Source: Treponema sp. UBA937
Lineage (GTDB): Bacteria; Spirochaetota; Spirochaetia; Treponematales; Breznakiellaceae
Length of the DNA: 6,339 nucleotides
Assembly (NCBI GenBank): GCA_002293455.1
Contig: DBDH01000010.1
Span: 11,111-17,449, forward strand
Reading direction: 5' to 3'
This document shows, piece by piece, positions 1-6,221 of the stretch. The notes under the pieces were generated by a model, which was not told where the DNA came from, made no database searches, and was given only the letters and a program-made list of their open reading frames with translations. A program made the position numbers and the translations under genes. Position 1 is the stretch's first letter; the number at the start of each line of letters is the position of its first letter.

Positions 1-1709
1 TCTTCAAGCGGCTCTACTTCTTCCAATTCTTCAAGTGATTCAGAAACTTCATTAAGCGGAGTTAATGCATCCGCGTCATCAAGCTCTTCCAATTCTTCGA
101 GTTCTTCGCCATCAACTGGTGAGTCAGCTTCTTCCAATGGTTCCAGAGATTCTTCCAATTCTTCAAGTGATTCAGAAACTTCATCAGCCGGAGTTAATGT
201 TTCCGCGTCATCAAGCTCTTCCAATTCTTCCAGCGGCTCAATATCAGATGATTCCGTCTTTGCCGGATTTTTGGAAACAGGAACGGATTCTGTTTTGTCT
301 TTCGGCTTGTCTATTTGAGGGTGTTCAGAGGCCGGCGCGGCTGTTGGAGTTCCTGCCGCGGCAAGAACCCTGTTCAGTATAGAAGACAGTTTATCTTCAT
401 CGATATTTGCGGTAATTTGAGGCTGGCTCTGTGCGTTCATAACCGCAGCCATTTCATTCCACGACTTGTCGATGAGTGTATCAATATCCAAATTATTACG
501 GCTGGAAGGTTTTATTTTGATTCCGCGTTTCAATTCGTTCCGGACTTCTTCACGGCGATGCTCCAGTTCCTTGCTCCATCGCGCCCAATCCATATCACCT
601 TTTCGCTCATAATATTCTTCAAATAGATTGATTTGGAGGCGCTTCAATCTGTTTTGGATAACTGTCGCCGAATCTTGTTTGATGTTGAACAAGAGAAAGA
701 TGATAAGGTATGTGGTGAAAAAGAATGAAACCAGAAGGATAATTTTCATTGCGAAAGGAAAAGCAAATAACGATTCATCTGCCACTTTCCCAACAAAAAA
801 GCCTTGATCAGTTTTTGCGGAAATCAACGCAAAAGACACTTCTCCGTTTCCGGAATCCAGTGGTGTCAGCGTGACGATTCCTTCGTTCCAGATTGTACTC
901 ACTGTATTCACAAGAGCATCTTTTCCCGTCCTGGGCATACCAATTACAATTCCGCCGGGATGAGAAACAATTGAAACATCCTCGCCATATTTCATGAGAC
1001 CTTCGCTCAATAAACGATCAGAAATCGCGCGGACAGAAAGTGAAAAAACAGCCGTTCCCCGGAATGTGCTATATGAATCATAAAACGGAAGGGAAAAAAG
1101 AATCCTGTCCTGCGAGGAATCCCAAATCAGCTTTGTGTTATCTTGATTGGAAACAGAAATATCGCTGTACAAAAAAGGTTCGGTTTCTTCATCGTAGTTT
1201 CGATAAGAAATCGATAATCTATCCTGAAACAAAACATCGGACTGGAGCGTAGAATAGTGGATTCGTCTTCCGGCAGCATCGATAAACCGGATCGATTGAA
1301 GACCGCCAAGCGATTCCATCAGCGTTCCGAACAACCTGGATCTTTCAAAAATATCTTCCGCGCTCTGATTAGGCAGAAAACTCCGTTTGACGGCTTCATT
1401 CTGGAGGCTTGTTGAAAAATGATTGTCCAGTTCTTTTATATAATCCTGAATAAGCCTTGCTTCTTGTTCCAATTCTCTGGAGACACTCTTGGTTATAGAC
1501 GGATTATAAAACCGGGTTTCCACAAGATCAAAAAGCCCTACAAAGGAAAGAACAGTGAAGATAGCAAAGAAAAATATTGATAAAAGTAAACTCAGAGACG
1601 CTTTCTGTGATACTGTCACTTCTGATTTTCCTATAATTAAGACTTCATCGATATTATCGGAAAAATTTGCGATAAAGTAAAGAACAAATCGGATGAATAT
1701 CCTTTTCAT
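1..1709 (-). CDS. Membrane protein with dCache-like sensor domain and acidic Leu-Glu repeat tail (partial, 3' end outside window)
   Basis: An uninterrupted minus-strand frame runs from ATG at 1709-1707 to the window edge, giving 569 codons with no stop. GAGG (plus-strand CCTC, 1721-1724) lies 11 nt before the ATG. Residues 1-38 are a short cytoplasmic start. Residues about 39-61 are a hydrophobic helix (LLLSIFFFAIFTVLSFVGLF). Residues 62-316 are a soluble region with a long first helix, an RFIDAAGRRIHYS-type strand-turn and an RILFSLPFY...GTAVFSLS segment, as in double-Cache (dCache) extracytoplasmic sensors. Residues about 318-342 form a second membrane helix. The rest is cytoplasmic: a charged helical stretch (345-400), a linker rich in Ala/Pro/Lys (450-485), and from 490 an acidic tail of LEELEELDD-type repeats. 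I see no HAMP, kinase, cyclase or methyl-accepting domain before the edge, so any output domain would lie beyond it. The topology is visible. The dCache assignment is inferred from pattern, and the ligand and role are unknown. It is divergent from hflX. Confidence 0.85.
   Translation of the reverse strand, partial: MKRIFIRFVLYFIANFSDNIDEVLIIGKSEVTVSQKASLSLLLSIFFFAIFTVLSFVGLFDLVETRFYNPSITKSVSRELEQEARLIQDYIKELDNHFSTSLQNEAVKRSFLPNQSAEDIFERSRLFGTLMESLGGLQSIRFIDAAGRRIHYSTLQSDVLFQDRLSISYRNYDEETEPFLYSDISVSNQDNTKLIWDSSQDRILFSLPFYDSYSTFRGTAVFSLSVRAISDRLLSEGLMKYGEDVSIVSHPGGIVIGMPRTGKDALVNTVSTIWNEGIVTLTPLDSGNGEVSFALISAKTDQGFFVGKVADESLFAFPFAMKIILLVSFFFTTYLIIFLLFNIKQDSATVIQNRLKRLQINLFEEYYERKGDMDWARWSKELEHRREEVRNELKRGIKIKPSSRNNLDIDTLIDKSWNEMAAVMNAQSQPQITANIDEDKLSSILNRVLAAAGTPTAAPASEHPQIDKPKDKTESVPVSKNPAKTESSDIEPLEELEELDDAETLTPADEVSESLEELEESLEPLEEADSPVDGEELEELEELDDADALTPLNEVSESLEELEEVEPLE
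19..243 (-). repeat. 132-bp tandem repeat encoding 44-residue acidic units
   Basis: The segment starting at 19 and the one starting at 151 match at an offset of 132 bp. Over about 82 bp (19-100 against 151-232) I count roughly six mismatches, and the spacer between the copies is also Glu/Leu-rich. In protein terms each unit reads LEELEELDDA(E/D)(T/A)LTP, then NEVSESLEELEE or DEVSESLEELEE. The offset is a multiple of three, so unit gain or loss keeps the frame. The array touches the window start, so the total number of units is unknown. The near-identity of the DNA suggests recent duplication or ongoing homogenisation. Confidence 0.85.
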
Positions 1710-1786
1710 CACCTTCAGTACCTCTGTGCAGTGAAAAAAATTCTTCCTCCGTGTAACAATTTTTTCAATTAAAAAGCACGCGATCA

Positions 1787-1810
1787 CCCTGGAATACTCG
1801 CCCTAGAATA
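1787..1810. repeat. Short direct repeat in the divergent intergenic region
   Basis: CCCTGGAATA (1787-1796) is followed 14 bp later by CCCTAGAATA (1801-1810), matching at nine of ten positions. A 14-bp period does not put the copies on the same helix face. They lie just downstream of the candidate minus-strand -10 box. They may be half-sites for a regulator or chance. Confidence 0.35.
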
Positions 1811-1812
1811 TA
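1807..1812 (-). promoter_or_regulatory. Candidate -10 box for the membrane-protein gene
   Basis: On the minus strand this reads TATATT, preceded directly by TG (TGTATATT). It lies about 98 bp upstream of the ATG at 1709. No good -35 hexamer sits at 16-18 bp. The 20-bp palindrome at 1826-1845 occupies the spacer and -35 area, so a protein bound there could affect this promoter. Confidence 0.35.
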
Positions 1813-1816
1813 CATT

Positions 1817-1844
1817 TGTTTTTTTCACCAGAACATGTTATGGT
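1817..1844 (+). promoter_or_regulatory. Candidate sigma-70-type promoter for hflX
   Basis: TTGTTT (1817-1822) and TATGGT (1839-1844) are separated by 16 bp. Transcription would start near 1851 and give a leader of only about 20 nt before the hflX ATG at 1872. The -10 element overlaps the right arm of the palindrome at 1826-1845. The hexamers are imperfect, so this is a proposal from spacing and position. Confidence 0.4.
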
Positions 1845-1845
1845 G
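1826..1845. promoter_or_regulatory. 20-bp palindrome, candidate operator between divergent genes
   Basis: CACCAGAACATGTTATGGTG reads the same on both strands except for one mismatched pair (nine of ten pairs match), centred on ACATGT. It has no loop and no following T-run on the plus strand, so it looks like a dimer-binding operator more than a terminator. It covers the candidate -10 of hflX and lies just upstream of the candidate -10 of the divergent membrane-protein gene, so one regulator could act on both. No regulator gene is in the window. Confidence 0.55.
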
Positions 1846-1871
1846 AATATAGCAGGAATTGTACTATTTGC

Positions 1872-3143
1872 ATGAAAGAAATATACGAAACAGAAGATCG
1901 TCCCCAACGGGTCTTTCTTATTGGAATCCAGGATAATCATACAGGCAGGGAAGAAGCGGAATCCCTTTTAAAAGAACTTTCTGGATTAGCTGGAACTTTG
2001 GGCGTGGAAGAAATCGCGCGGGAAATGGTTCACGTTCGGGAACATCATCCGAAATACGGCATGGGCAGCGGAAAAGCGGAAGAAATTGCCGAAAAAGTCC
2101 GCGAGCTCAAAGCCGATTGCGTCATTTTTGATCAGGAAATAACGCCTTCTCAACAAAGAAACTGGGAAACATTGACCGAAATTGCCGTTGTTGACCGTCA
2201 GGAAGTGATTATTCAGATTTTCGCGGGGCGTGCCAAAACCCGTGAAGCCGAATTACAGGTTAATTTAGCGGAATTACGGTATGCCTTACCTCGATTAACC
2301 CATAAATACATCGATTTAAACCGTCAAAAGGGCGGCCGTTACGGAACAAAAGGCGCCGGAGAAACAAAACTGGAAATGGACAGGCGGCAGATCGAACAAA
2401 AAATCCACAAAATTGAAAGTAATTTAAAGGAAGTCCGGAAAAACCGCGCCATTCAGCGGAAGAAACGCGAAAAAATTCCGATTCCCGGCTGTGCTTTGGT
2501 GGGATACACCAACGCCGGAAAATCTTCTCTGCTGAATGCCATGACCCAGGCGGATACTTTTGTGGAAGACAAACTCTTTGCGACTTTGGATCCCACAACC
2601 CGGCGCTTGGAAATCGGCAAAGGCCGCCCTGTTCTCCTGACCGATACGGTCGGTTTCATCCGCCGTCTTCCCCATGACTTAATCGACGCTTTTAAGTCAA
2701 CGCTGGAAGAAGCGTCCCTCGCGTCGCTTTTAATACATGTTTTGGACGCGTCCGACCCCGACGTAGATGTTTATTACAAAACCACGATGGCTGTTCTGCA
2801 TGAGCTTGGCGCCGATGAAATCCCCATGCTCTTGGTTTTTAACAAGACTGATAAAATCGATGATAGTGATATTCTGGATGATTTGCTCAAACGGTATCCC
2901 GGAAGCATTCCGGTTTCCGCAAAAAACGCGCAGGGCTTGGACACGCTTGCCTCACGTATCGATGAAGCGTTATCGGCGAATCAACACCGTTTCCGTTTTC
3001 CTTCAACAAGAACAGATCTTCCGGCTCTCCTTCACCGAAAAGGAAGCGTCGTCACTGAACGCTACAATGACGATTTTATCGAAGTGGAAGCCCGTGTTGA
3101 TGCGGTTTTACTATCGCAGATGAAAGAATGGTTATGTACATGA
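1872..3143 (+). CDS. hflX: GTPase HflX
   Basis: This 423-residue protein is a full-length HflX, a GTPase that binds the 50S subunit; family members split or rescue stalled 70S ribosomes under stress. Residues 1-112 form the HflX N-terminal domain. Residues 113-200 form the middle domain with the diagnostic glycine-rich segment GGRYGTKGAGETKLEMDRR (154-172) followed by a basic helical stretch. The G domain follows: G1 GYTNAGKSS (211-219), a switch I region around FATLDPTTRR (236-245), G3 DTVGF (258-262), G4 NKTD (324-327) and G5 SAK (349-351). A C-terminal domain of about 50 residues follows the G domain. All nucleotide-binding motifs are intact. The ATG at 1872 fits the usual N-terminus; the Shine-Dalgarno is weak (AGGA about 14 nt upstream) and I see no better in-frame start. 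The Nudix gene follows after 46 bp and is probably co-transcribed. Confidence 0.97.
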   Translation: MKEIYETEDRPQRVFLIGIQDNHTGREEAESLLKELSGLAGTLGVEEIAREMVHVREHHPKYGMGSGKAEEIAEKVRELKADCVIFDQEITPSQQRNWETLTEIAVVDRQEVIIQIFAGRAKTREAELQVNLAELRYALPRLTHKYIDLNRQKGGRYGTKGAGETKLEMDRRQIEQKIHKIESNLKEVRKNRAIQRKKREKIPIPGCALVGYTNAGKSSLLNAMTQADTFVEDKLFATLDPTTRRLEIGKGRPVLLTDTVGFIRRLPHDLIDAFKSTLEEASLASLLIHVLDASDPDVDVYYKTTMAVLHELGADEIPMLLVFNKTDKIDDSDILDDLLKRYPGSIPVSAKNAQGLDTLASRIDEALSANQHRFRFPSTRTDLPALLHRKGSVVTERYNDDFIEVEARVDAVLLSQMKEWLCT

Positions 3144-3189
3144 CAATTTCATCATATACATTCCGTCAATATTTGTGTTAGATTACATC

Positions 3190-3750
3190 ATGACACGTAA
3201 TCAATCCCTTATCTGGACCTTGCAACACAGAAAAACTATTTTCAGCACCAGAGTATTTACGATTGCTGAGCTGCAAAGCCTGTCCCCAAACGGCGAACCC
3301 GGAAACTTTACTGTAATGGATGCCCCGGATTGGGCAATCATTGTACCTGTTCTCAAAAAAGATGATGAAGATCACTTTGTGATGGTCCGCCAATGGCGCC
3401 ACGGTTCCCAGGAATTAAGCCTTGAATTTCCTGGCGGAGTCTTTGAACCTGGTGAAGACAGCCTTAATGCCGCTCTCCGGGAAATGCGGGAAGAAACAGG
3501 GTTTACCGCGGAAAAAGTAGAATACGCGGGGGTATTCAGTCCGAACCCCGCGATTATGTCAAACAGAGTTCATTTTTTCATCGCCAGAGACCTGACGGAC
3601 ACGGGTAAACAAAACCTGGATGATGACGAATTTGTTGATATAGAAATAATTCCGGCTAAAGAAGTAATCCAAGGCATGGGGCGTCCGCCTTACGTGCACG
3701 CCCTCATGGCCTCAGCATTATGTTTTTATCTGCGGGGAAGTTCCAGATAG
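3190..3750 (+). CDS. Nudix hydrolase, ADP-ribose pyrophosphatase-like
   Basis: The 186-residue product carries a perfect Nudix box (G-x5-E-x7-R-E-U-x-E-E-x-G-U) at residues 83-105, from GVFEPGE to REMREETGF. The Glu residues of REMREE would bind the catalytic metal ions. The preceding SLEFPGG and the downstream SPNPAIMSNRVHFFIA resemble ADP-ribose pyrophosphatases, which cleave ADP-ribose to AMP and ribose 5-phosphate, but substrate cannot be read with certainty from sequence. Residues 40-80 supply the usual N-terminal strands (WAIIVPVL, HFVMVRQWR). Length is typical of the family and no signal peptide is present. I chose ATG at 3190; a GTG at 3175 is in frame and would add five residues. Neither has a clear Shine-Dalgarno, so translation may depend on coupling to hflX. 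The last 25 bp overlap the 3' end of the convergent LysM-protein gene. Confidence 0.93.
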   Translation: MTRNQSLIWTLQHRKTIFSTRVFTIAELQSLSPNGEPGNFTVMDAPDWAIIVPVLKKDDEDHFVMVRQWRHGSQELSLEFPGGVFEPGEDSLNAALREMREETGFTAEKVEYAGVFSPNPAIMSNRVHFFIARDLTDTGKQNLDDDEFVDIEIIPAKEVIQGMGRPPYVHALMASALCFYLRGSSR

Positions 3751-4523
3751 GAAACACCGGGTCTCCACATTCCGTACCGAACCTCATTATTGATGCTGGG
3801 AATGTCCAAAATCATACCGGGCTCAATCACGTTCGGATTATTGGCGTCCGGCATTTTGGCTTTATTTGCGTTATAAAGGATACGCCATTTTTGGGGATCT
3901 CCGTATACCCATGAATAGCCCGCAATATTCCAAAGACAATCCTTTTCTCCCAGCCAGGTACGAACAGTGTACTGAGCGGGTAAAGGCAGCGAATCCTGTG
4001 CTCCTTCTAACATAGCCAATATTCTCCGGGCCGCGGCAATAGCACCATCCCAGTCTTCCGAAGCTCTCGCGTTAACAGCTTCGGTGTAGAGTGCCTGTCC
4101 CTGCGCCCATTCGTTCGGGTAAACTTTATCAAGCCCTTTTGCGGCGGCACCGTCCATGCCGTCTTTTGCCTGCGCAATAGTTCTATCGGCTTCCCTGATT
4201 TTCAATTGAAGTGCCACATATTCATCCGAAAGCTGAGCATATCGAAGAGACTCTTCCGCATATCTTTCGGAAGCGTCATAATCACCGGATTCGTATGCCG
4301 TATCCGCTAAACCTTTAAGCCGGACACTTTCCAAAAAATACTCATTGTTTCGTATGCTTCTGGGAATTACTCCGGCACGGGCGTCGCTTGACGCGGCCTG
4401 CGCAAAGGCAGCTATCGCGGTAATATCTCCTAACACGGGTTCAGGTAAATCAAACTGTTGAGCGAATACCTGCACTCCCATAATCAAAGTGAACAGCAAC
4501 GCAATCATTACAGCACGTTTCAT
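3726..4523 (-). CDS. tmpB: TmpB-like secreted LysM-domain protein
   Basis: The 265-residue product has a signal peptide (MKRAVMIALLFTLIMGVQVFA) with probable cleavage after Ala21, giving a mature protein starting QQF. Residues 30-180 are helical and Ala/Glu-rich, including GLADTAYESGDYDASERYAE (71-90) and a TPR-like module VYPNEWAQGQALY...DWDGAIAAARRIL (134-169). Residues about 185-243 form a LysM domain (YTVRTWLGEKDCLWNIAG, then PQKWRILYNANK and NVIEPGMILDIPS), so it should bind peptidoglycan in the periplasm. A 22-residue tail follows. It starts inside the lipoprotein gene's stop (ATGA overlap) and has a strong Shine-Dalgarno. Secreted LysM protein behind a lipoprotein with an ATGA overlap matches what I recall of treponemal tmpA-tmpB. 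The LysM assignment is firm; the name is by resemblance. The stop lies inside the convergent Nudix gene. Confidence 0.85.
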   Translation of the reverse strand: MKRAVMIALLFTLIMGVQVFAQQFDLPEPVLGDITAIAAFAQAASSDARAGVIPRSIRNNEYFLESVRLKGLADTAYESGDYDASERYAEESLRYAQLSDEYVALQLKIREADRTIAQAKDGMDGAAAKGLDKVYPNEWAQGQALYTEAVNARASEDWDGAIAAARRILAMLEGAQDSLPLPAQYTVRTWLGEKDCLWNIAGYSWVYGDPQKWRILYNANKAKMPDANNPNVIEPGMILDIPSINNEVRYGMWRPGVSYLELPRR

Positions 4524-6103
4524 TGTGCGCCTCCTTCAAGTCTGGTTTCAGCATCTGCCGCGGTCCGCTCGCTTTCAGCAATCTTCCGTTCAGCCTCGCT
4601 GATCGCTTCTTGAGCATGTTGACGCTTATACTCTGACACTTCCGCCGCCTCTTTAAACATAACAATGGATTCGTAATAAGATATAGCAGCACTCTGATAA
4701 TCTTTCACGTTAAGGAACGCCTGTCCCTCAATGTAACCCGCATAAGCCCTGTCATATTCCTGTTTTGCGGCCACCGGAGCTTTCGCATTCACAGCCGTTC
4801 TTTGGGCATTTGCCGCAACATTCGCCACATTGCCTGACGCGTCAACCCAAGCCTGCGACATCAATGTGTTATATTCCGACAGAGCTTCCTGTGCGCTGAC
4901 CAGAGCGGAACCCGCGTCGCCCCTTTCATATTGATCAATCGCCCGGTAAGCGGCTTCGTCTGCCTCGTTTAGAGCTGTTGCGTAGGAACTAATGTCTCCA
5001 TATTCGATTCCCATTCCAGCAAGATACGGCTCGTTGTCAATTGCCATATTGATCCAGTAATCAATTTCCAATCTGACATCATACGCATCCGAGGCGGTAT
5101 TGAGTACATCGTTAATCGTATTGTATTCTGATAAAACCTTTTCGACAGTGGTCACCGCGGCAGCATCGGCCTTTTTATATTGATCAAGGGCCAGAAAAGC
5201 GTCCGCGTCCGCCGCATCAATGGCAGTCCTGTCATAAGACGCAAATCGATGATCTTCAATTGCCATTCTAACGTCATAAGCGTCCGATGCGGTATTCAGC
5301 ACCTTATAAATCATGGTGTATTCCGATAAAACCTTTTCGGCAGCAGCCACTCCGGCAATATCGCCTTCATCATACTGGATAACTGCCCGGAAAGCTTCTT
5401 CGTCTACCGCGTCAATGGCGGTTCTATCATAGTACGCGAATCGATGATTCTCGATATTTACTCTGACATTGTATGCGTCCGCGCCGGTTTTCAGGGCTTT
5501 GTAACGGGGAAGCGCATTCCTCGCAAGTGTAATGGCAGTCTCGTAATCTTCGGCTTCCCATGCAGCTTCCGCGGATACCGCATAATCTTCCGCAACCTGG
5601 AAGCGTTCCGGAGAAATATTCAGAATACCGGCTTCTATAGCTGCCGATCTGGCTTCCGTTATATCTTTTCGGAATTTTTCGGCATAGAGGGGAAGCGCGT
5701 CGGCGGCGATATCTTCAAAATCAGCTGCTATCCCATTGTACGAATCTACGGCACTTTGATAAGCGGCGTTCGTATTTGCAACCTCTGATCCATTTGCTCT
5801 CACGTACCGGGATTCGGCCGCATTCCATTCATTGGGAAAATATTCCGGTCCGTCTACTTCCAGGGACAGCGTCCTATTTGTGTCCGCCAGAGCTTTTGCC
5901 GTATTCAAAGCATCAATCATATCTTGACTTACACTCTCCGGAACCACGGCCGCCGGAGCTGCCGGTTCCGGGGTTTGAACCGCCGGAGTTTCGGGGGGAG
6001 GACTAACAGCTTCCTCCTCTGCCGGAGGGGTACTTGAACAGGCCCCAATCACAAAAAAAAGTACCAAAAATAGTACACCTGCACTCATTGATCTACATTT
6101 CAT
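4520..6103 (-). CDS. tmpA: TmpA-like lipoprotein with expanded 65-residue repeats
   Basis: I place the start at ATG 6103-6101, giving 527 residues, because AGGAG lies six nt upstream and the product then opens with a classic lipoprotein signal (MKCRSMSAGVLFLVLFFVIGAC); an in-frame ATG at 6154 would add 17 residues ahead of it with no such support. The lipobox is IGAC with lipidated Cys22, so the protein should be anchored in a membrane facing the periplasm or outside. Residues 23-56 are a Pro/Ala/Glu linker. Residues 84-200 hold helical modules (YFPNEWNAAESRY; ISPERFQVAEDYAV...DYETAITLARNAL). Residues 197-410 are three tandem repeats. Residues 440-485 hold another TPR-like hairpin and 486-525 a probable coiled coil (EAERKIAESERTAADAE). 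From memory, T. pallidum TmpA is clearly shorter, about 345 residues. It is the first gene of a two-gene operon with the LysM protein. Function unknown beyond envelope structure; the tmpA name is by resemblance and order. Confidence 0.82.
   Translation of the reverse strand: MKCRSMSAGVLFLVLFFVIGACSSTPPAEEEAVSPPPETPAVQTPEPAAPAAVVPESVSQDMIDALNTAKALADTNRTLSLEVDGPEYFPNEWNAAESRYVRANGSEVANTNAAYQSAVDSYNGIAADFEDIAADALPLYAEKFRKDITEARSAAIEAGILNISPERFQVAEDYAVSAEAAWEAEDYETAITLARNALPRYKALKTGADAYNVRVNIENHRFAYYDRTAIDAVDEEAFRAVIQYDEGDIAGVAAAEKVLSEYTMIYKVLNTASDAYDVRMAIEDHRFASYDRTAIDAADADAFLALDQYKKADAAAVTTVEKVLSEYNTINDVLNTASDAYDVRLEIDYWINMAIDNEPYLAGMGIEYGDISSYATALNEADEAAYRAIDQYERGDAGSALVSAQEALSEYNTLMSQAWVDASGNVANVAANAQRTAVNAKAPVAAKQEYDRAYAGYIEGQAFLNVKDYQSAAISYYESIVMFKEAAEVSEYKRQHAQEAISEAERKIAESERTAADAETRLEGGAQ
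4530..4536 (-). promoter_or_regulatory. Strong Shine-Dalgarno for the LysM-protein gene, inside the lipoprotein gene
   Basis: On the minus strand this is AAGGAGG, six nt before the ATG at 4523. It is encoded by the codons for the Glu-Gly-Gly near the lipoprotein's C-terminus, so the end of that protein and the ribosome site of the next gene constrain each other. Together with the ATGA overlap it points to coupled translation. Confidence 0.9.
4874..5515 (-). repeat. Three in-gene tandem repeats of 65, 65 and 84 residues
   Basis: Unit 1 covers lipoprotein residues 197-261 (5515-5321), unit 2 covers 262-326 (5320-5126) and unit 3 covers 327-410 (5125-4874). Shared landmarks are DAYNVR or DAYDVR (Tyr at 211, 276 and 341, exactly 65 apart) and the unit end EKVLSEY or QEALSEY. 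Units 1 and 2 also share DHRFASYDRTAIDA or NHRFAYYDRTAIDA. Unit 3 replaces that segment with a longer one, about 19 residues extra near residues 349-367. Units 1 and 2 remain clearly similar at the DNA level (195-bp offset), which suggests relatively recent duplication. Confidence 0.88.
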
Positions 6104-6109
6104 AACCAG

Positions 6110-6114
6110 CTCCT
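6110..6114 (-). promoter_or_regulatory. Shine-Dalgarno that fixes the lipoprotein start
   Basis: Minus-strand AGGAG lies six nt before ATG 6103. The upstream in-frame ATG at 6154 has no comparable site, which decides the start in favour of 6103. Confidence 0.85.
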
Positions 6115-6143
6115 GACAACAACATTTTTCTTCAGTAACAACT

Positions 6144-6149
6144 ATAATA
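6144..6149 (-). promoter_or_regulatory. Candidate -10 box of the tmpA-tmpB operon
   Basis: Minus-strand TATTAT lies about 40 bp before the lipoprotein ATG, in an AT-rich stretch, with an overlapping alternative TATAGT at 6141-6146. Only weak -35 matches (such as TTCATG) are found at 17-19 bp, so the exact hexamers are uncertain. Transcription from here would give a leader of roughly 30 nt. Confidence 0.4.
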
Positions 6150-6221
6150 CCCACGACAATATTTACACATGAAAGAATCTCATAGATGTTATGAAATTAA
6201 CCTGCAATATATTGAGGAAAT

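Noticed and set aside
65..626. Two overlapping plus-strand frames of about 105 codons
   Set aside because: They are antisense shadows of the acidic-repeat membrane-protein gene, which is open over the whole of 1-1709 and has clear domain structure.
1743..1750. Minus-strand GGAGGAAG as ribosome site for the membrane-protein gene
   Set aside because: It is a good Shine-Dalgarno-like sequence but no ATG, GTG or TTG follows at usable spacing; the ATG at 1709 is more than 30 nt away.
3678..3704. GGGCGT and ACGCCC inverted repeat near the Nudix 3' end as a terminator
   Set aside because: Six pairs with a loop of about 13 nt and no T-run on either strand, inside a conserved coding region; likely chance.
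5444..6006. Two plus-strand frames antisense to the lipoprotein gene
   Set aside because: The minus strand carries the lipobox, repeats and ribosome site; the plus frames show no domain and no start signal.
4520..6154. Longer version of the lipoprotein starting at ATG 6154
   Set aside because: It would put 17 residues including three cysteines ahead of the lipoprotein signal, and has no Shine-Dalgarno; ATG 6103 has AGGAG at ideal spacing.
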